Origin: Candidatus Poribacteria bacterium
GTDB taxonomy: Bacteria > Poribacteria > WGA-4E > WGA-3G
Length of the DNA stretch: 6,298 nt
Direction: 5' to 3'
Assembly: GCA_007571355.1 (NCBI GenBank)
Contig: RKRO01000185.1
Coordinates: 1-6,298 of the forward strand
Of the stretch, positions 1-6,234 are shown one piece after another (position 1 is the stretch's first letter; every line of letters begins with the position of its first letter). The notes under the pieces are model-generated. The model was not told the DNA's origin. It did not search any database and worked only from the letters and a program-made list of their open reading frames with translations. The translations under genes and the position numbers were made by a program.

Positions 1-1
1 A

Positions 2-1501
2 TGGAGGAAAACAGTTAAATATCTTAGTATTTTCATAATGTTCGCGTTTATGATCGCCAGTGGTGTTTATGCCGAAACTGACATACCGACGGGCGAAACA
101 CCCGAATTAGTACCCCTCACGGCTAATGAAACGCGATTAGATGCAGATATGGCGGGCGCAGCGGAAATCTATACCGACTTGATGTGGGCCGTTTATTCCG
201 TTTATTCCAGTCCCCTTGGCCCTGGCAGCCCTGAAAGCCAAAACGCTTACAACGCTTTGATTAAAAAGTTAGAATATGACAAGGCATTCTTGACAGATAA
301 AGTATTATCTAAATCTGACATCAGTTTCATCTACGCGCAGCGTGCCGAACTTAGATCTTCACACTGGCAAGATATTATTGGCGCAGAAGAAGATGCAAGA
401 AAATCCGTTGAACTAGATCCTGAAAGTGTCAATGCAGCGTGGATTCTTGGAAAAATGCTAACGCACCGATATCATTCCAGATATGTTTCTAATAGGGAAC
501 GCGATAGAAACAAGGAAGATGAGATGTTTACGGCATTAAAGCGCGTTATCGAATTGGATCCAGATCACAATAATGCGCATGGCTACATCGGCGAACTGGG
601 GATACTACTCAACCGTCCTGAACTCGCAATTACGTCATTTAAGGCACTGACCCGGATTATGCCTTTTAGGGCGGAATACCATAACGAACTTGGTAAACTT
701 TACAAGGCACAGAACCGTTATGAAGACGCGTTGCATTCTTACGAGAGGGTTTTAACCATCTCCCCGAACGATATTAATGCACACTATAATGTCGGTGTCG
801 AGTATCAGGCACAAAACAATTTTGAAAAGGCTGAATACCATATTAAGCGCGTCGTCACATTATTAGAAGAGCACGCCAGTGCAATGCGCAGGGGACGCAG
901 CCGAAGTGGAGATCGTGAGAGGTTAGCTCGAGAACTCCAAAACTCCCGCTATCAACTCGCACAGGTTTACCTAAAATTCAATGTGCCGCAGAAAGCTGTC
1001 CAGAACTTTGAAAAGATTTTGACCGCTAATAGTAAGTATGTCCCTGCCCTCATAGGTATTGGAATAGCTTACCAGATGCTTGACGATGTTCAACGCTCAG
1101 AAAATTACCTGCGCAAAGCAATAGAATCCTCGCCTACACAAGAAGTGCCTGATGCATATAACGCATTAGGGTATCTCTACGCGAAACAGGGCATCAGATT
1201 GGATGAAGCGGAGACACTTGTTCGCCGCGCACTCAAGAGCGTGCCAACATCAGGCGAGTATTTAGATAGTTTAGGGTTTATCTACTTTAAACAAGGGAAG
1301 TTGGATGCCGCTATAGAGAATTTAGAACAGGCAGCTCGTTACCTACCGGATGAACCAGAGATTCTCGGACATCTTGCTGATGCCTACCTCAAAAAGGGCT
1401 TAGAACAAAAGGCGTTGCAAACTTTGGAGCACGCCGTGCAGCTTGAACCAGATAATGTTGAACTTCGTCAGACACTTGATACCATTAAATCAGGCAAATA
1501 G
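2..1501 (+). CDS. Exported TPR-repeat protein, 5' end outside the window
   Basis: This is a tetratricopeptide-repeat protein, probably a periplasmic or outer-membrane scaffold for protein-protein contacts; the partner is unknown. Numbering from the Met at 38, about nine or ten TPR helix pairs run from residue 94 to 475. Clear units end in xLDP or similar: VELDPES near 124, IELDPDH near 171, ISPNDINA near 241 and QLEPDN near 468. Two charged insertions interrupt the array, at 147-163 and, Arg-rich, at 284-299. The ATG at 38 is a poor start: it has no Shine-Dalgarno and leaves a signal sequence without positive charge. The frame stays open to the left edge and adds WRKTVKYLSIFI, giving a basic n-region, a hydrophobic core and a GVYA|ET signal peptidase I site. 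No ATG, GTG or TTG lies between 2 and 38, so the start should be just upstream of the window. The C-terminal units resemble bacterial TPR proteins of the cell envelope. Specific function is not recognisable. Confidence 0.9.
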   Translation, partial: WRKTVKYLSIFIMFAFMIASGVYAETDIPTGETPELVPLTANETRLDADMAGAAEIYTDLMWAVYSVYSSPLGPGSPESQNAYNALIKKLEYDKAFLTDKVLSKSDISFIYAQRAELRSSHWQDIIGAEEDARKSVELDPESVNAAWILGKMLTHRYHSRYVSNRERDRNKEDEMFTALKRVIELDPDHNNAHGYIGELGILLNRPELAITSFKALTRIMPFRAEYHNELGKLYKAQNRYEDALHSYERVLTISPNDINAHYNVGVEYQAQNNFEKAEYHIKRVVTLLEEHASAMRRGRSRSGDRERLARELQNSRYQLAQVYLKFNVPQKAVQNFEKILTANSKYVPALIGIGIAYQMLDDVQRSENYLRKAIESSPTQEVPDAYNALGYLYAKQGIRLDEAETLVRRALKSVPTSGEYLDSLGFIYFKQGKLDAAIENLEQAARYLPDEPEILGHLADAYLKKGLEQKALQTLEHAVQLEPDNVELRQTLDTIKSGK

Positions 1502-1507
1502 TTTAAT

Positions 1508-1590
1508 AGCAGTCAGCAATCAGCAAGCGGGTTTTCTATTAATCAGAAACCTCTTGTGCCTGAGGGCTGACAACCGCCAGTCGACAACCG
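1508..1590. repeat. Degenerate 7-bp repeats flanking a short hairpin
   Basis: The gap between the TPR gene and the peptidase gene starts with three tandem heptads, AGCAGTC, AGCAATC and AGCAAGC (1508-1528). It ends with another heptad-phased tract in which ACAACCG occurs at 1570-1576 and 1584-1590, separated by CCAGTCG. Between them, GGTTTTCT (1530-1537) can pair with AGAAACC (1545-1551) with one bulged T and a 7-nt loop. GTCAGC at 1512-1517 is the reverse complement of GCTGAC at 1566-1571, so the flanks are partly inverted. No T-run follows the hairpin, so it is a weak terminator candidate. It may be a decayed copy of a dispersed intergenic repeat; this needs other copies in the genome, which cannot be seen here. 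Confidence 0.5.
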
Positions 1591-1603
1591 AAAACCATCA
1601 GCC

Positions 1604-3307
1604 ATGAAAAATATGAGGATTTCGTTTTCCATCTTCATGCTCCTGCTATCAGGGTGGTTACCGTGTCAAAGTTCGGAAATCTATCTCTGTGGAACACCGC
1701 GGTTGTCCTTCATAAAAGAGGCACTTCGCGGTTCGACACAAAATTTCCCAGACGAGAACGTAACGAGGGAACGGGTGCCAAGCGCGCCGACACTTCCTGT
1801 TGGAACAGAGCGGACGTTTTTTGCCCCCGATTTTAGGAGTATGCAGCAATATACCGTCTCTGCTGTCCTTCGCGGTGTTGGTAACTTCTGTTATGTTTTT
1901 GTTGAAACATCAGAATGGAACACACGGGTTACTGCTGAAACAATCCAGGCAATGGTGCGTGCTTTTGACGCTGCGACCCCGGCGAATCCGCGACGCGGAA
2001 TTTACCAGACGCTGACACAATCTTTTGGTGTGCCACCTGATATTGATGGAAACGATAAGATTATTTTACTGCTGCTTAACATTCGGGATGCAAATCAGAT
2101 CCAGCAGTACACGGCAGGTTTTTTCAACCCAGCGGACCAAAGTCGAGGGGTACTGAGGCACCCCGGGTTTCGTAGGTTTCCGATTCGTAGTAACGAAGCC
2201 GATATGCTGTATGTAGACACACAACCGTTAAACCCAAATAGCGAGGCGGCTCACAATGTCATCACCCATGAACTCTTACATCTCATTCATTGGGGACATG
2301 ATCCACACGAGGTCACCTGGGTTGATGAAGGTTGCGCTGGATATGCGTCATTCCTCTGCGGGTATTCCGTTTTAGAACATGTTGCCGCGTTTGAAAAGAA
2401 CCCCTCAATTTCACTTATAACATGGCCTGAGAGGGATACAGATACACTTCCGCACTATGGTGCGACCTTTTTATGGATGCTGTACCTACATGAGCGGCAT
2501 GGCGGTTTGGCTACACTAACCGAAATCGTCCAAAATCGAGGCACGTCGCTCATTGGTATTGCGGATGCACTGGGATCAAACGGAAATCCTACACAGAAGA
2601 TTCCTGATATTTTTAATAATTGGAAACTTGCAAACTATTTATCCGATTATCGTACCATAAGACTTTCTCTTGAACCGCATCGATGGCATCGTTCCTATCC
2701 AAGTGGTACACAAGGTGGACAACTCAGTAACTTTTCGGCGGACTACATCGGATTTGAGGAGGCCGGTGGATTGACGCTCGGGTTTTCGAGCAATTCTCGT
2801 GAAAGTACCACTGCACACGCTATTGAATTTCATAACACTGGTGATGTTCATAAACGGGAGATCGTATTGTCCACCAACGGTTCTGGCTCTATTGTTTTAT
2901 CGGATACTGTCACAGAAGCACTCCTAATTCCGAGTTTACAATCGGAAGCGAGCGATGCCCAGACACAAAGTACACAGTATCAATATAGTGCAACGCGTGG
3001 CGCACATATTACTTTCGTTAGTGTTGCCCTTCCGAACCCTGTGCATTCACAGTACTGGGATATTGTTGCTGTGCCGAGTGAATCTCTTGTCGGGTTAGTT
3101 CCGTCCGTAACATTGATGCGTTCTGAGAACAACGTTGAACGTCCCTATCAGGAGTCGCAAGCAATGTACCGAGTGGCACTGGACTCACAAGACAGCCGGA
3201 TGTACCGATTGTCATTCCGCCTTGATTCAGAGGTAGCACCTGAATCGCTCACGTATCAAATTTCGTTGGAATCAAGAATTGTTGACACAAGATCACTAAC
3301 CCGGTAA
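1604..3307 (+). CDS. Secreted zinc metallopeptidase, HEXXH gluzincin, M30 (hyicolysin)-like
   Basis: Predicted exported zinc endopeptidase of 567 residues. Residues 1-24 form a signal peptide (MKNMR, then a hydrophobic stretch to about 20); Cys21 follows WLP and is not in a lipobox. A middle region carries DIDGND (146-151), a possible calcium loop, then YTAGFFNPAD (169-178) and MLYVD (201-205), all usual upstream of the active site in hyicolysin-like peptidases. The zinc site is H222-E-L-L-H226, with E242 in TWVDEG as the likely third ligand (HEXXH-x15-E). H232 sits where metzincins place their third His, but the Gly of that motif is H229, so the gluzincin reading is preferred. HYGATFLWMLYLHERHGG (284-301) matches the helix that follows in the family. 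Residues from about 350 on look beta-rich. The stop TAA is followed in frame by TAG. No Shine-Dalgarno precedes the ATG; a second Met is three codons in. Substrate unknown; it probably acts outside the cytoplasmic membrane. Confidence 0.85.
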   Translation: MKNMRISFSIFMLLLSGWLPCQSSEIYLCGTPRLSFIKEALRGSTQNFPDENVTRERVPSAPTLPVGTERTFFAPDFRSMQQYTVSAVLRGVGNFCYVFVETSEWNTRVTAETIQAMVRAFDAATPANPRRGIYQTLTQSFGVPPDIDGNDKIILLLLNIRDANQIQQYTAGFFNPADQSRGVLRHPGFRRFPIRSNEADMLYVDTQPLNPNSEAAHNVITHELLHLIHWGHDPHEVTWVDEGCAGYASFLCGYSVLEHVAAFEKNPSISLITWPERDTDTLPHYGATFLWMLYLHERHGGLATLTEIVQNRGTSLIGIADALGSNGNPTQKIPDIFNNWKLANYLSDYRTIRLSLEPHRWHRSYPSGTQGGQLSNFSADYIGFEEAGGLTLGFSSNSRESTTAHAIEFHNTGDVHKREIVLSTNGSGSIVLSDTVTEALLIPSLQSEASDAQTQSTQYQYSATRGAHITFVSVALPNPVHSQYWDIVAVPSESLVGLVPSVTLMRSENNVERPYQESQAMYRVALDSQDSRMYRLSFRLDSEVAPESLTYQISLESRIVDTRSLTR

Positions 3308-3329
3308 TAGGCTATCAAGGATGACACAT

Positions 3330-3335
3330 AAGGGG
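3330..3335 (+). promoter_or_regulatory. Ribosome binding site that selects the start of the propeller gene
   Basis: AAGGGG ends 6 nt before the ATG at 3342. The in-frame ATG at 3321 has only AAGG directly abutting it, with no spacer. Beta-strand sequence (ILYAGT) begins right after the second Met, so the downstream start is preferred. Confidence 0.6.
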
Positions 3336-3341
3336 AAAAAT

Positions 3342-4304
3342 ATGCAACCTATACTCTATGCAGGAACCATTGGACAAAGCGTCTGGCACAGTACCGACAA
3401 GGGGGATACGTGGCGCAGAGTTAGTAACGGACTCTTTCCTGAAGCCGATGTCCGTGCTATAGTTGTCAATCCCAGCGATGCAGGAACCGTCTATGCAGGT
3501 ACCGAGAACGGTATCTTTCGAACAAACAACGCCGCTGAATCCTGGCACCATCTCCCGAGTCCTATGGATGGGCGCGAGGTATGGGCAATAGCAATTGACT
3601 CGAAGGCACCAGATACGATTTATGCTGGTACGTGTCCATCTGCACTTTTTAAGTCTACTGATGGCGGCGATAATTGGAAGCAACTTGATGCCGCTTTGGC
3701 ACAAGAGTGTGAAGGTGTTCCGATTATTCCGCGCGTCACAACTTTTGTGGTCGATCCGGAAGATTCGCAAACGCTCTACGCTGGAATCGAGATTGATGGC
3801 ATGCGTCTTAGCACCGATGGCGGTGAAACATGGACAGAGCGGAGTGAAGGCCTCAGCAGCTTGGATATTCACGGTCTTTGTGTCGTCCCGGGTTCCCCGA
3901 AGACTATCATCGCAGCGACAAATAACGATGTTTGTGTAACGACGGACATGGGACAACAATGGACACCGTTGAATGTCAAAGCACATTATCCGTGGCCCTA
4001 TTGCCGTGCGGCGTTTTTTCTTAATGGCGATGCTGGTAGGGTATTTATTGGCGCAGGGAACGGGCCTCCGGGGGACCAAGGGGGTATCTTCTCAACGCCC
4101 GATGTCGGCAAAACATGGGATCGCGCCGATATTGGCAGAACTGCAAATAGCACGATCTGGACCTTTGCTCATAATCCGAACGTTAACGATTTCATAATCG
4201 CGTGCAGTGTAAGTGGGCAGCTCTATCGCAGCACAGATGCCGGCAACTCATGGACGAAACTCGCACACGAATTTGGAGAAGTCCGCGCATTGGCTGTTGG
4301 ATAG
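3342..4304 (+). CDS. Seven-bladed Asp-box (BNR/sortilin-type) beta-propeller protein
   Basis: A 320-residue protein made almost wholly of repeated propeller blades. Seven Asp-box motifs (S/T-x-D-x-G-x-T/S-W) end at W24, W68, W112, W164, W207, W259 and W304, spaced 43-52 residues; the second is degenerate (TNNAAESW). Each is preceded by a (I/V/L)YAGT-like strand. The C-terminus GEVRALAVG repeats the strand seen in DVRAIVVNP (36-44) and WAIAIDS, and would pair with the N-terminal ILYAGT, closing the ring in velcro fashion. Asp boxes are structural turns found in sialidases, sortilin/VPS10 domains and photosystem assembly factor YCF48, and do not show enzyme activity. No sialidase Arg triad or FRIP motif was seen. 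There is no signal peptide or membrane segment, so it is predicted cytoplasmic, unlike the secreted peptidase 34 bp upstream with which it may share a transcript. An alternative start at 3321 would add seven residues. It may be a binding or scaffold propeller; the ligand is unknown. Confidence 0.85.
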   Translation: MQPILYAGTIGQSVWHSTDKGDTWRRVSNGLFPEADVRAIVVNPSDAGTVYAGTENGIFRTNNAAESWHHLPSPMDGREVWAIAIDSKAPDTIYAGTCPSALFKSTDGGDNWKQLDAALAQECEGVPIIPRVTTFVVDPEDSQTLYAGIEIDGMRLSTDGGETWTERSEGLSSLDIHGLCVVPGSPKTIIAATNNDVCVTTDMGQQWTPLNVKAHYPWPYCRAAFFLNGDAGRVFIGAGNGPPGDQGGIFSTPDVGKTWDRADIGRTANSTIWTFAHNPNVNDFIIACSVSGQLYRSTDAGNSWTKLAHEFGEVRALAVG

Positions 4305-4307
4305 ATG

Positions 4308-4337
4308 TTGACTTATTTTTGCAGTTTGTGGTATGCT
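4308..4337 (+). promoter_or_regulatory. Sigma70-type promoter for the CsgG-like lipoprotein gene
   Basis: A -35 box TTGACT (4308-4313) and a -10 box TATGCT (4332-4337) are separated by 18 bp. Transcription would begin near 4344. The promoter starts 4 bp after the stop codon of the propeller gene, so the lipoprotein gene can be expressed independently. The inferred 5' leader is about 230 nt. Confidence 0.6.
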
Positions 4338-4344
4338 GTAAGCA

Positions 4345-4572
4345 ATTCGGCTTCCGAATACGGTATTTGATAGCGCAATTCTCGGATTCCACCTATGTTG
4401 GATCAAATGTTGGAAACCTAAACCTGTTTCGATTCAAGACGCAGGATTTTTGCTCCTTCATAGGAGTACAGGAAGACTTTTTTGAGGATTTAAAGTAAAA
4501 CTTGCGCAAATTTTCCAATAGCAGAAAATTTGGTTTTCAAGTTACACCTAAACTTATAGGAGGCACATTTCA
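4345..4572 (+). promoter_or_regulatory. Long 5' leader with several inverted repeats
   Basis: Between the predicted transcription start and the GTG of the lipoprotein gene lie about 228 nt with no convincing ORF. ATTCGG-CTT-CCGAAT (4345-4359) is a 6-bp hairpin at the predicted 5' end. CTCCT-TCAT-AGGAG (4453-4466) is a short stem, extendable by a G-T and a T-A pair. CAAATTTTC (4507-4515) and GAAAATTTG (4524-4532) form a perfect 9-bp inverted repeat with an 8-nt loop. The leader ends in AGGAGG (4558-4563), 9 nt before GTG. The last hairpin lies 25 nt upstream of the Shine-Dalgarno, so it could be a stabilising or translational control element, or a regulator's operator. No known riboswitch class was recognised. 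Confidence 0.4.
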
Positions 4573-5352
4573 GTGATACGTTTTTTTGCAATTCTGTTTA
4601 TACCGCTCTTCTGCCTAACAATTGCGGGGTGTATTGGTGGAGGCGAGATTAACATCACCACGCCGCCAGAGATTGACAAAGCGAAAAGCGTTGTCGTTAC
4701 CCCATTTTATACGGATGCAAATGCAGCAGAAGAAGTAAACAAATTGGGTAAAAGAATCAGCGTTAACCTCGGAGAGCGTTTAAAACTTATATTAAAAGAC
4801 GCTGAGTGGACTTACGATATTTCAAACAAAGTTAAACCTGTTGACGATAAACTCTCGGAACTCGGACTCACACTCGGGCAGGTTTATGAGGACCCCGCTT
4901 TGGCAGCGAAACTCGGACAGGCACTCAACGCGGACTTGGTAATCATCGGGATGGTTGAAAAGCCAAATTTAAAGCGGCAGGATTACAATCAACATCTTAT
5001 GAAACAAGGCAGCCAGAGCGGAATTTCAGGGACATCCACCTATATTCGGACGCGCCTTACCGCCGTCGGTCGTACCCGAGTCAAAGTTGTTGACGCAAAC
5101 TCCGGTGAACTTGTTTATAACAACCGAATCCAGTCATACTTGAAATATTGGTATGCCTATCAAACGCAAATGAGCGAAATGCAGATTTACAAGACCGCTG
5201 AAGAGAAATTCGCTGATTTAGGGAAACATCTCCCACTCCGGATCGCTTACGTGCTCCATCCAACTGGATTACAGTTAGAAGCAGAGGAAAAGATTCTGCT
5301 TAAACCAGATATTGAGTTGAAAGGCACGGGGGGTATCGTCGAATTTAATTAG
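4573..5352 (+). CDS. Outer-membrane lipoprotein with CsgG/LpoB/TolB-N-like domain
   Basis: A 259-residue lipoprotein. A type II signal peptide covers residues 1-19 and the lipobox is I17-A-G-C20; residue +2 is Ile, not Asp, which by the Enterobacteria rule would favour outer-membrane sorting. The mature part resembles the alpha/beta domain shared by CsgG, LpoB-type penicillin-binding-protein activators and TolB N-termini: a first strand VVVTPF (40-45), a helix with LGERLKLIL (66-74), the helix-strand pair AAKLGQALNADLVIIGMV (111-128), and the paired strands RTRVKVVDANSGELVYNN (167-184). A Ser/Gly/Thr-rich loop (147-155) precedes the last strands and may be flexible. The length fits a single such domain with a C-terminal extension from about 228. 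The GTG start is chosen for AGGAGG 9 nt upstream and a complete lipoprotein signal. It has its own promoter and terminator, so it appears monocistronic. Role is inferred only as an envelope accessory or assembly factor; the fold does not fix a pathway. Confidence 0.8.
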   Translation: MIRFFAILFIPLFCLTIAGCIGGGEINITTPPEIDKAKSVVVTPFYTDANAAEEVNKLGKRISVNLGERLKLILKDAEWTYDISNKVKPVDDKLSELGLTLGQVYEDPALAAKLGQALNADLVIIGMVEKPNLKRQDYNQHLMKQGSQSGISGTSTYIRTRLTAVGRTRVKVVDANSGELVYNNRIQSYLKYWYAYQTQMSEMQIYKTAEEKFADLGKHLPLRIAYVLHPTGLQLEAEEKILLKPDIELKGTGGIVEFN

Positions 5353-5397
5353 GACCTATAGGTGCGGTCTGTACCTGAACTGGCACATAGCGATGAA

Positions 5398-5426
5398 AGG
5401 CGCGGTGAGTAGCCGCGCCTATTTTT
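5398..5426 (+). terminator. Rho-independent terminator of the lipoprotein gene
   Basis: A perfect 8-bp GC-rich stem, AGGCGCGG (5398-5405) and CCGCGCCT (5413-5420), with a 7-nt loop is followed by A and five T. It lies 45 bp after the stop codon of the lipoprotein gene. In the opposite direction only three T follow the stem, so it is at best a weak terminator for the convergent gene, whose stop codon overlaps the hairpin. Confidence 0.85.
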
Positions 5427-5898
5427 GTGTCGATGAGAAAGATGTAAAGTAATTTTCGAGTTGATGCGTGTACACTTTTCCGTACGTTAACAGATCGCAA
5501 GAGACATCGTAAAGTTCACCAGGGGCAAGTTCTTGATACGGATTAATAATGTTTTCATAGCAATCTAATGCCTTGATAAAAAAATCGAGCGTCTCTTTAT
5601 TAATAGCACTGTTTTGATGTAAGGTCAGGAAGCTGTGGTGCTTTTGCTGAGGCGGTACCTGCCCCTTAAACTCGATGATAACGTTATTGATGTCTACAGC
5701 ACGTTGAATAATCATAAGAAAGCAGCTTTTAACGTAAGAGTGCGTAATTCTATCGCTATTGATGTATGCTTCCTGAGTTTCCGGCAGCCCATTCTGCAGT
5801 TGCTCAAAACATTCGCTCATAGATTCCAATTTCGCTTTCACAGGGTTGAATTTCTGGGATGTTGACCTCTTTGAAGTCCTCTTATTTTTCTTTTTCAT
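5419..5898 (-). CDS. HepT-like (DUF86, HEPN-fold) protein with degenerate active site
   Basis: A 159-residue protein, predicted all-helical. Residues 2-23 form a Lys/Arg/Ser/Thr-rich tail (MKKKNKRTSKRSTSQK...). Residues 23-151 follow the layout of HepT-like antitoxin-neighbour ribonucleases: KLESMSECFEQLQNGLPE, a long helix SYVKSCFLMIIQRAVDINN (54-72), then VPPQQKHHSFLTLHQNSAIN and a C-terminal KVYTHQLENY helix. In active HepT proteins the motif is RNxLVHxY (Rx4H). The matching segment here is Y114-ENII-N119-P-Y121, so both catalytic Arg and His seem replaced while the final Tyr is kept. The start has GAGG (5906-5909 on the complement) 7 nt upstream. No MntA-type nucleotidyltransferase lies on either side within the window. 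The gene is convergent with the lipoprotein gene, and its TAG stop overlaps the terminator stem by two bases. Family assignment is by pattern only; it could be another HEPN or helical family. Function unknown. Confidence 0.65.
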   Translation of the reverse strand: MKKKNKRTSKRSTSQKFNPVKAKLESMSECFEQLQNGLPETQEAYINSDRITHSYVKSCFLMIIQRAVDINNVIIEFKGQVPPQQKHHSFLTLHQNSAINKETLDFFIKALDCYENIINPYQELAPGELYDVSCDLLTYGKVYTHQLENYFTSFSSTQK

Positions 5899-6081
5899 GG
5901 GGGCACCTCTCTTTGGTTATTTTTCGTCTTTTTAAGGATTTCTATTTTTTAGACGTTGCTAAACCTAAAAAGTTGTAATCTACTTCGTTTTTATTTTTTG
6001 TGGATAGGATAAAGTTCTAACAGAGATCAGAAATGTCAAAGGGACAGTGAGCTTGAGGCAAGTTGATACCGAGGTTATCTG

Positions 6082-6234
6082 TTGACGAAAACATTGAAGA
6101 AAAACTTCGTGAACAGACTCAAAAACAATGATACTGAAATTGCGGAACAAGTTGAGCAAATTATTCATCGCCAAAAACCGCTGCGTCCAACAGAAGGTGG
6201 AAACTTGAGAGAAGAATCGCCACAGGAGGATTAG
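6082..6234 (+). CDS. Candidate small protein of 50 residues, TTG start
   Basis: An open frame starts at TTG 6082, with GAGG (6071-6074) 7 nt upstream, and ends at TAG 6232-6234, immediately adjoining the ATG of the next gene. The product is hydrophilic: a basic N-terminal part (TKTLKKNFVNRLK), a likely helix (TEIAEQVEQIIHRQK) and a Pro/Gly/Glu-rich tail. It has no Cys, membrane segment or signal peptide. The Shine-Dalgarno of the following lipoprotein gene lies inside its last codons, a layout usual for translationally coupled genes. No family is recognised. No ATG or GTG gives a longer product in this frame: an in-frame TGA at 6064-6066 limits it. It could instead be non-coding leader of the next gene. 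Confidence 0.45.
   Translation: MTKTLKKNFVNRLKNNDTEIAEQVEQIIHRQKPLRPTEGGNLREESPQED

Noticed and set aside
1530..1551. Hairpin as terminator of the TPR gene
   Set aside because: The stem has a bulge and low GC, and no T-run follows.
3321..3341. Upstream ATG for the propeller protein
   Set aside because: AAGG abuts the ATG with no spacer, while the ATG at 3342 has AAGGGG at good spacing and directly precedes the first strand.
3315..4079. Open - strand frame of 254 codons
   Set aside because: It lies wholly antisense to the propeller gene, whose seven regular Asp boxes prove the + strand reading. The antisense product shows no domain.
4202..4498. Open + strand frame of 98 codons running from the propeller gene into the leader
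   Set aside because: Its start is inside the propeller gene in another frame without a Shine-Dalgarno, and it crosses the promoter of the next gene.
5925..5955. CGTCT/AGACG inverted repeat in the divergent intergenic region
   Set aside because: Only five pairs around a 21-nt loop in T-rich DNA; expected by chance.
6005..6010. TAGGAT as a -10 box for the small ORF and last lipoprotein gene
   Set aside because: A TTTGTGG stretch precedes it as in the promoter at 4308-4337, but no -35 box lies at 16-18 bp, so it was not annotated.
6033..6050. Five-codon leader peptide ORF (MSKGQ)
   Set aside because: There is no Shine-Dalgarno at usable spacing and nothing suggests attenuation; likely chance.
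5980..6174. Open - strand frame of 64 codons
   Set aside because: It is antisense to the small + strand ORF, has no clear ribosome binding site and no recognisable domain.
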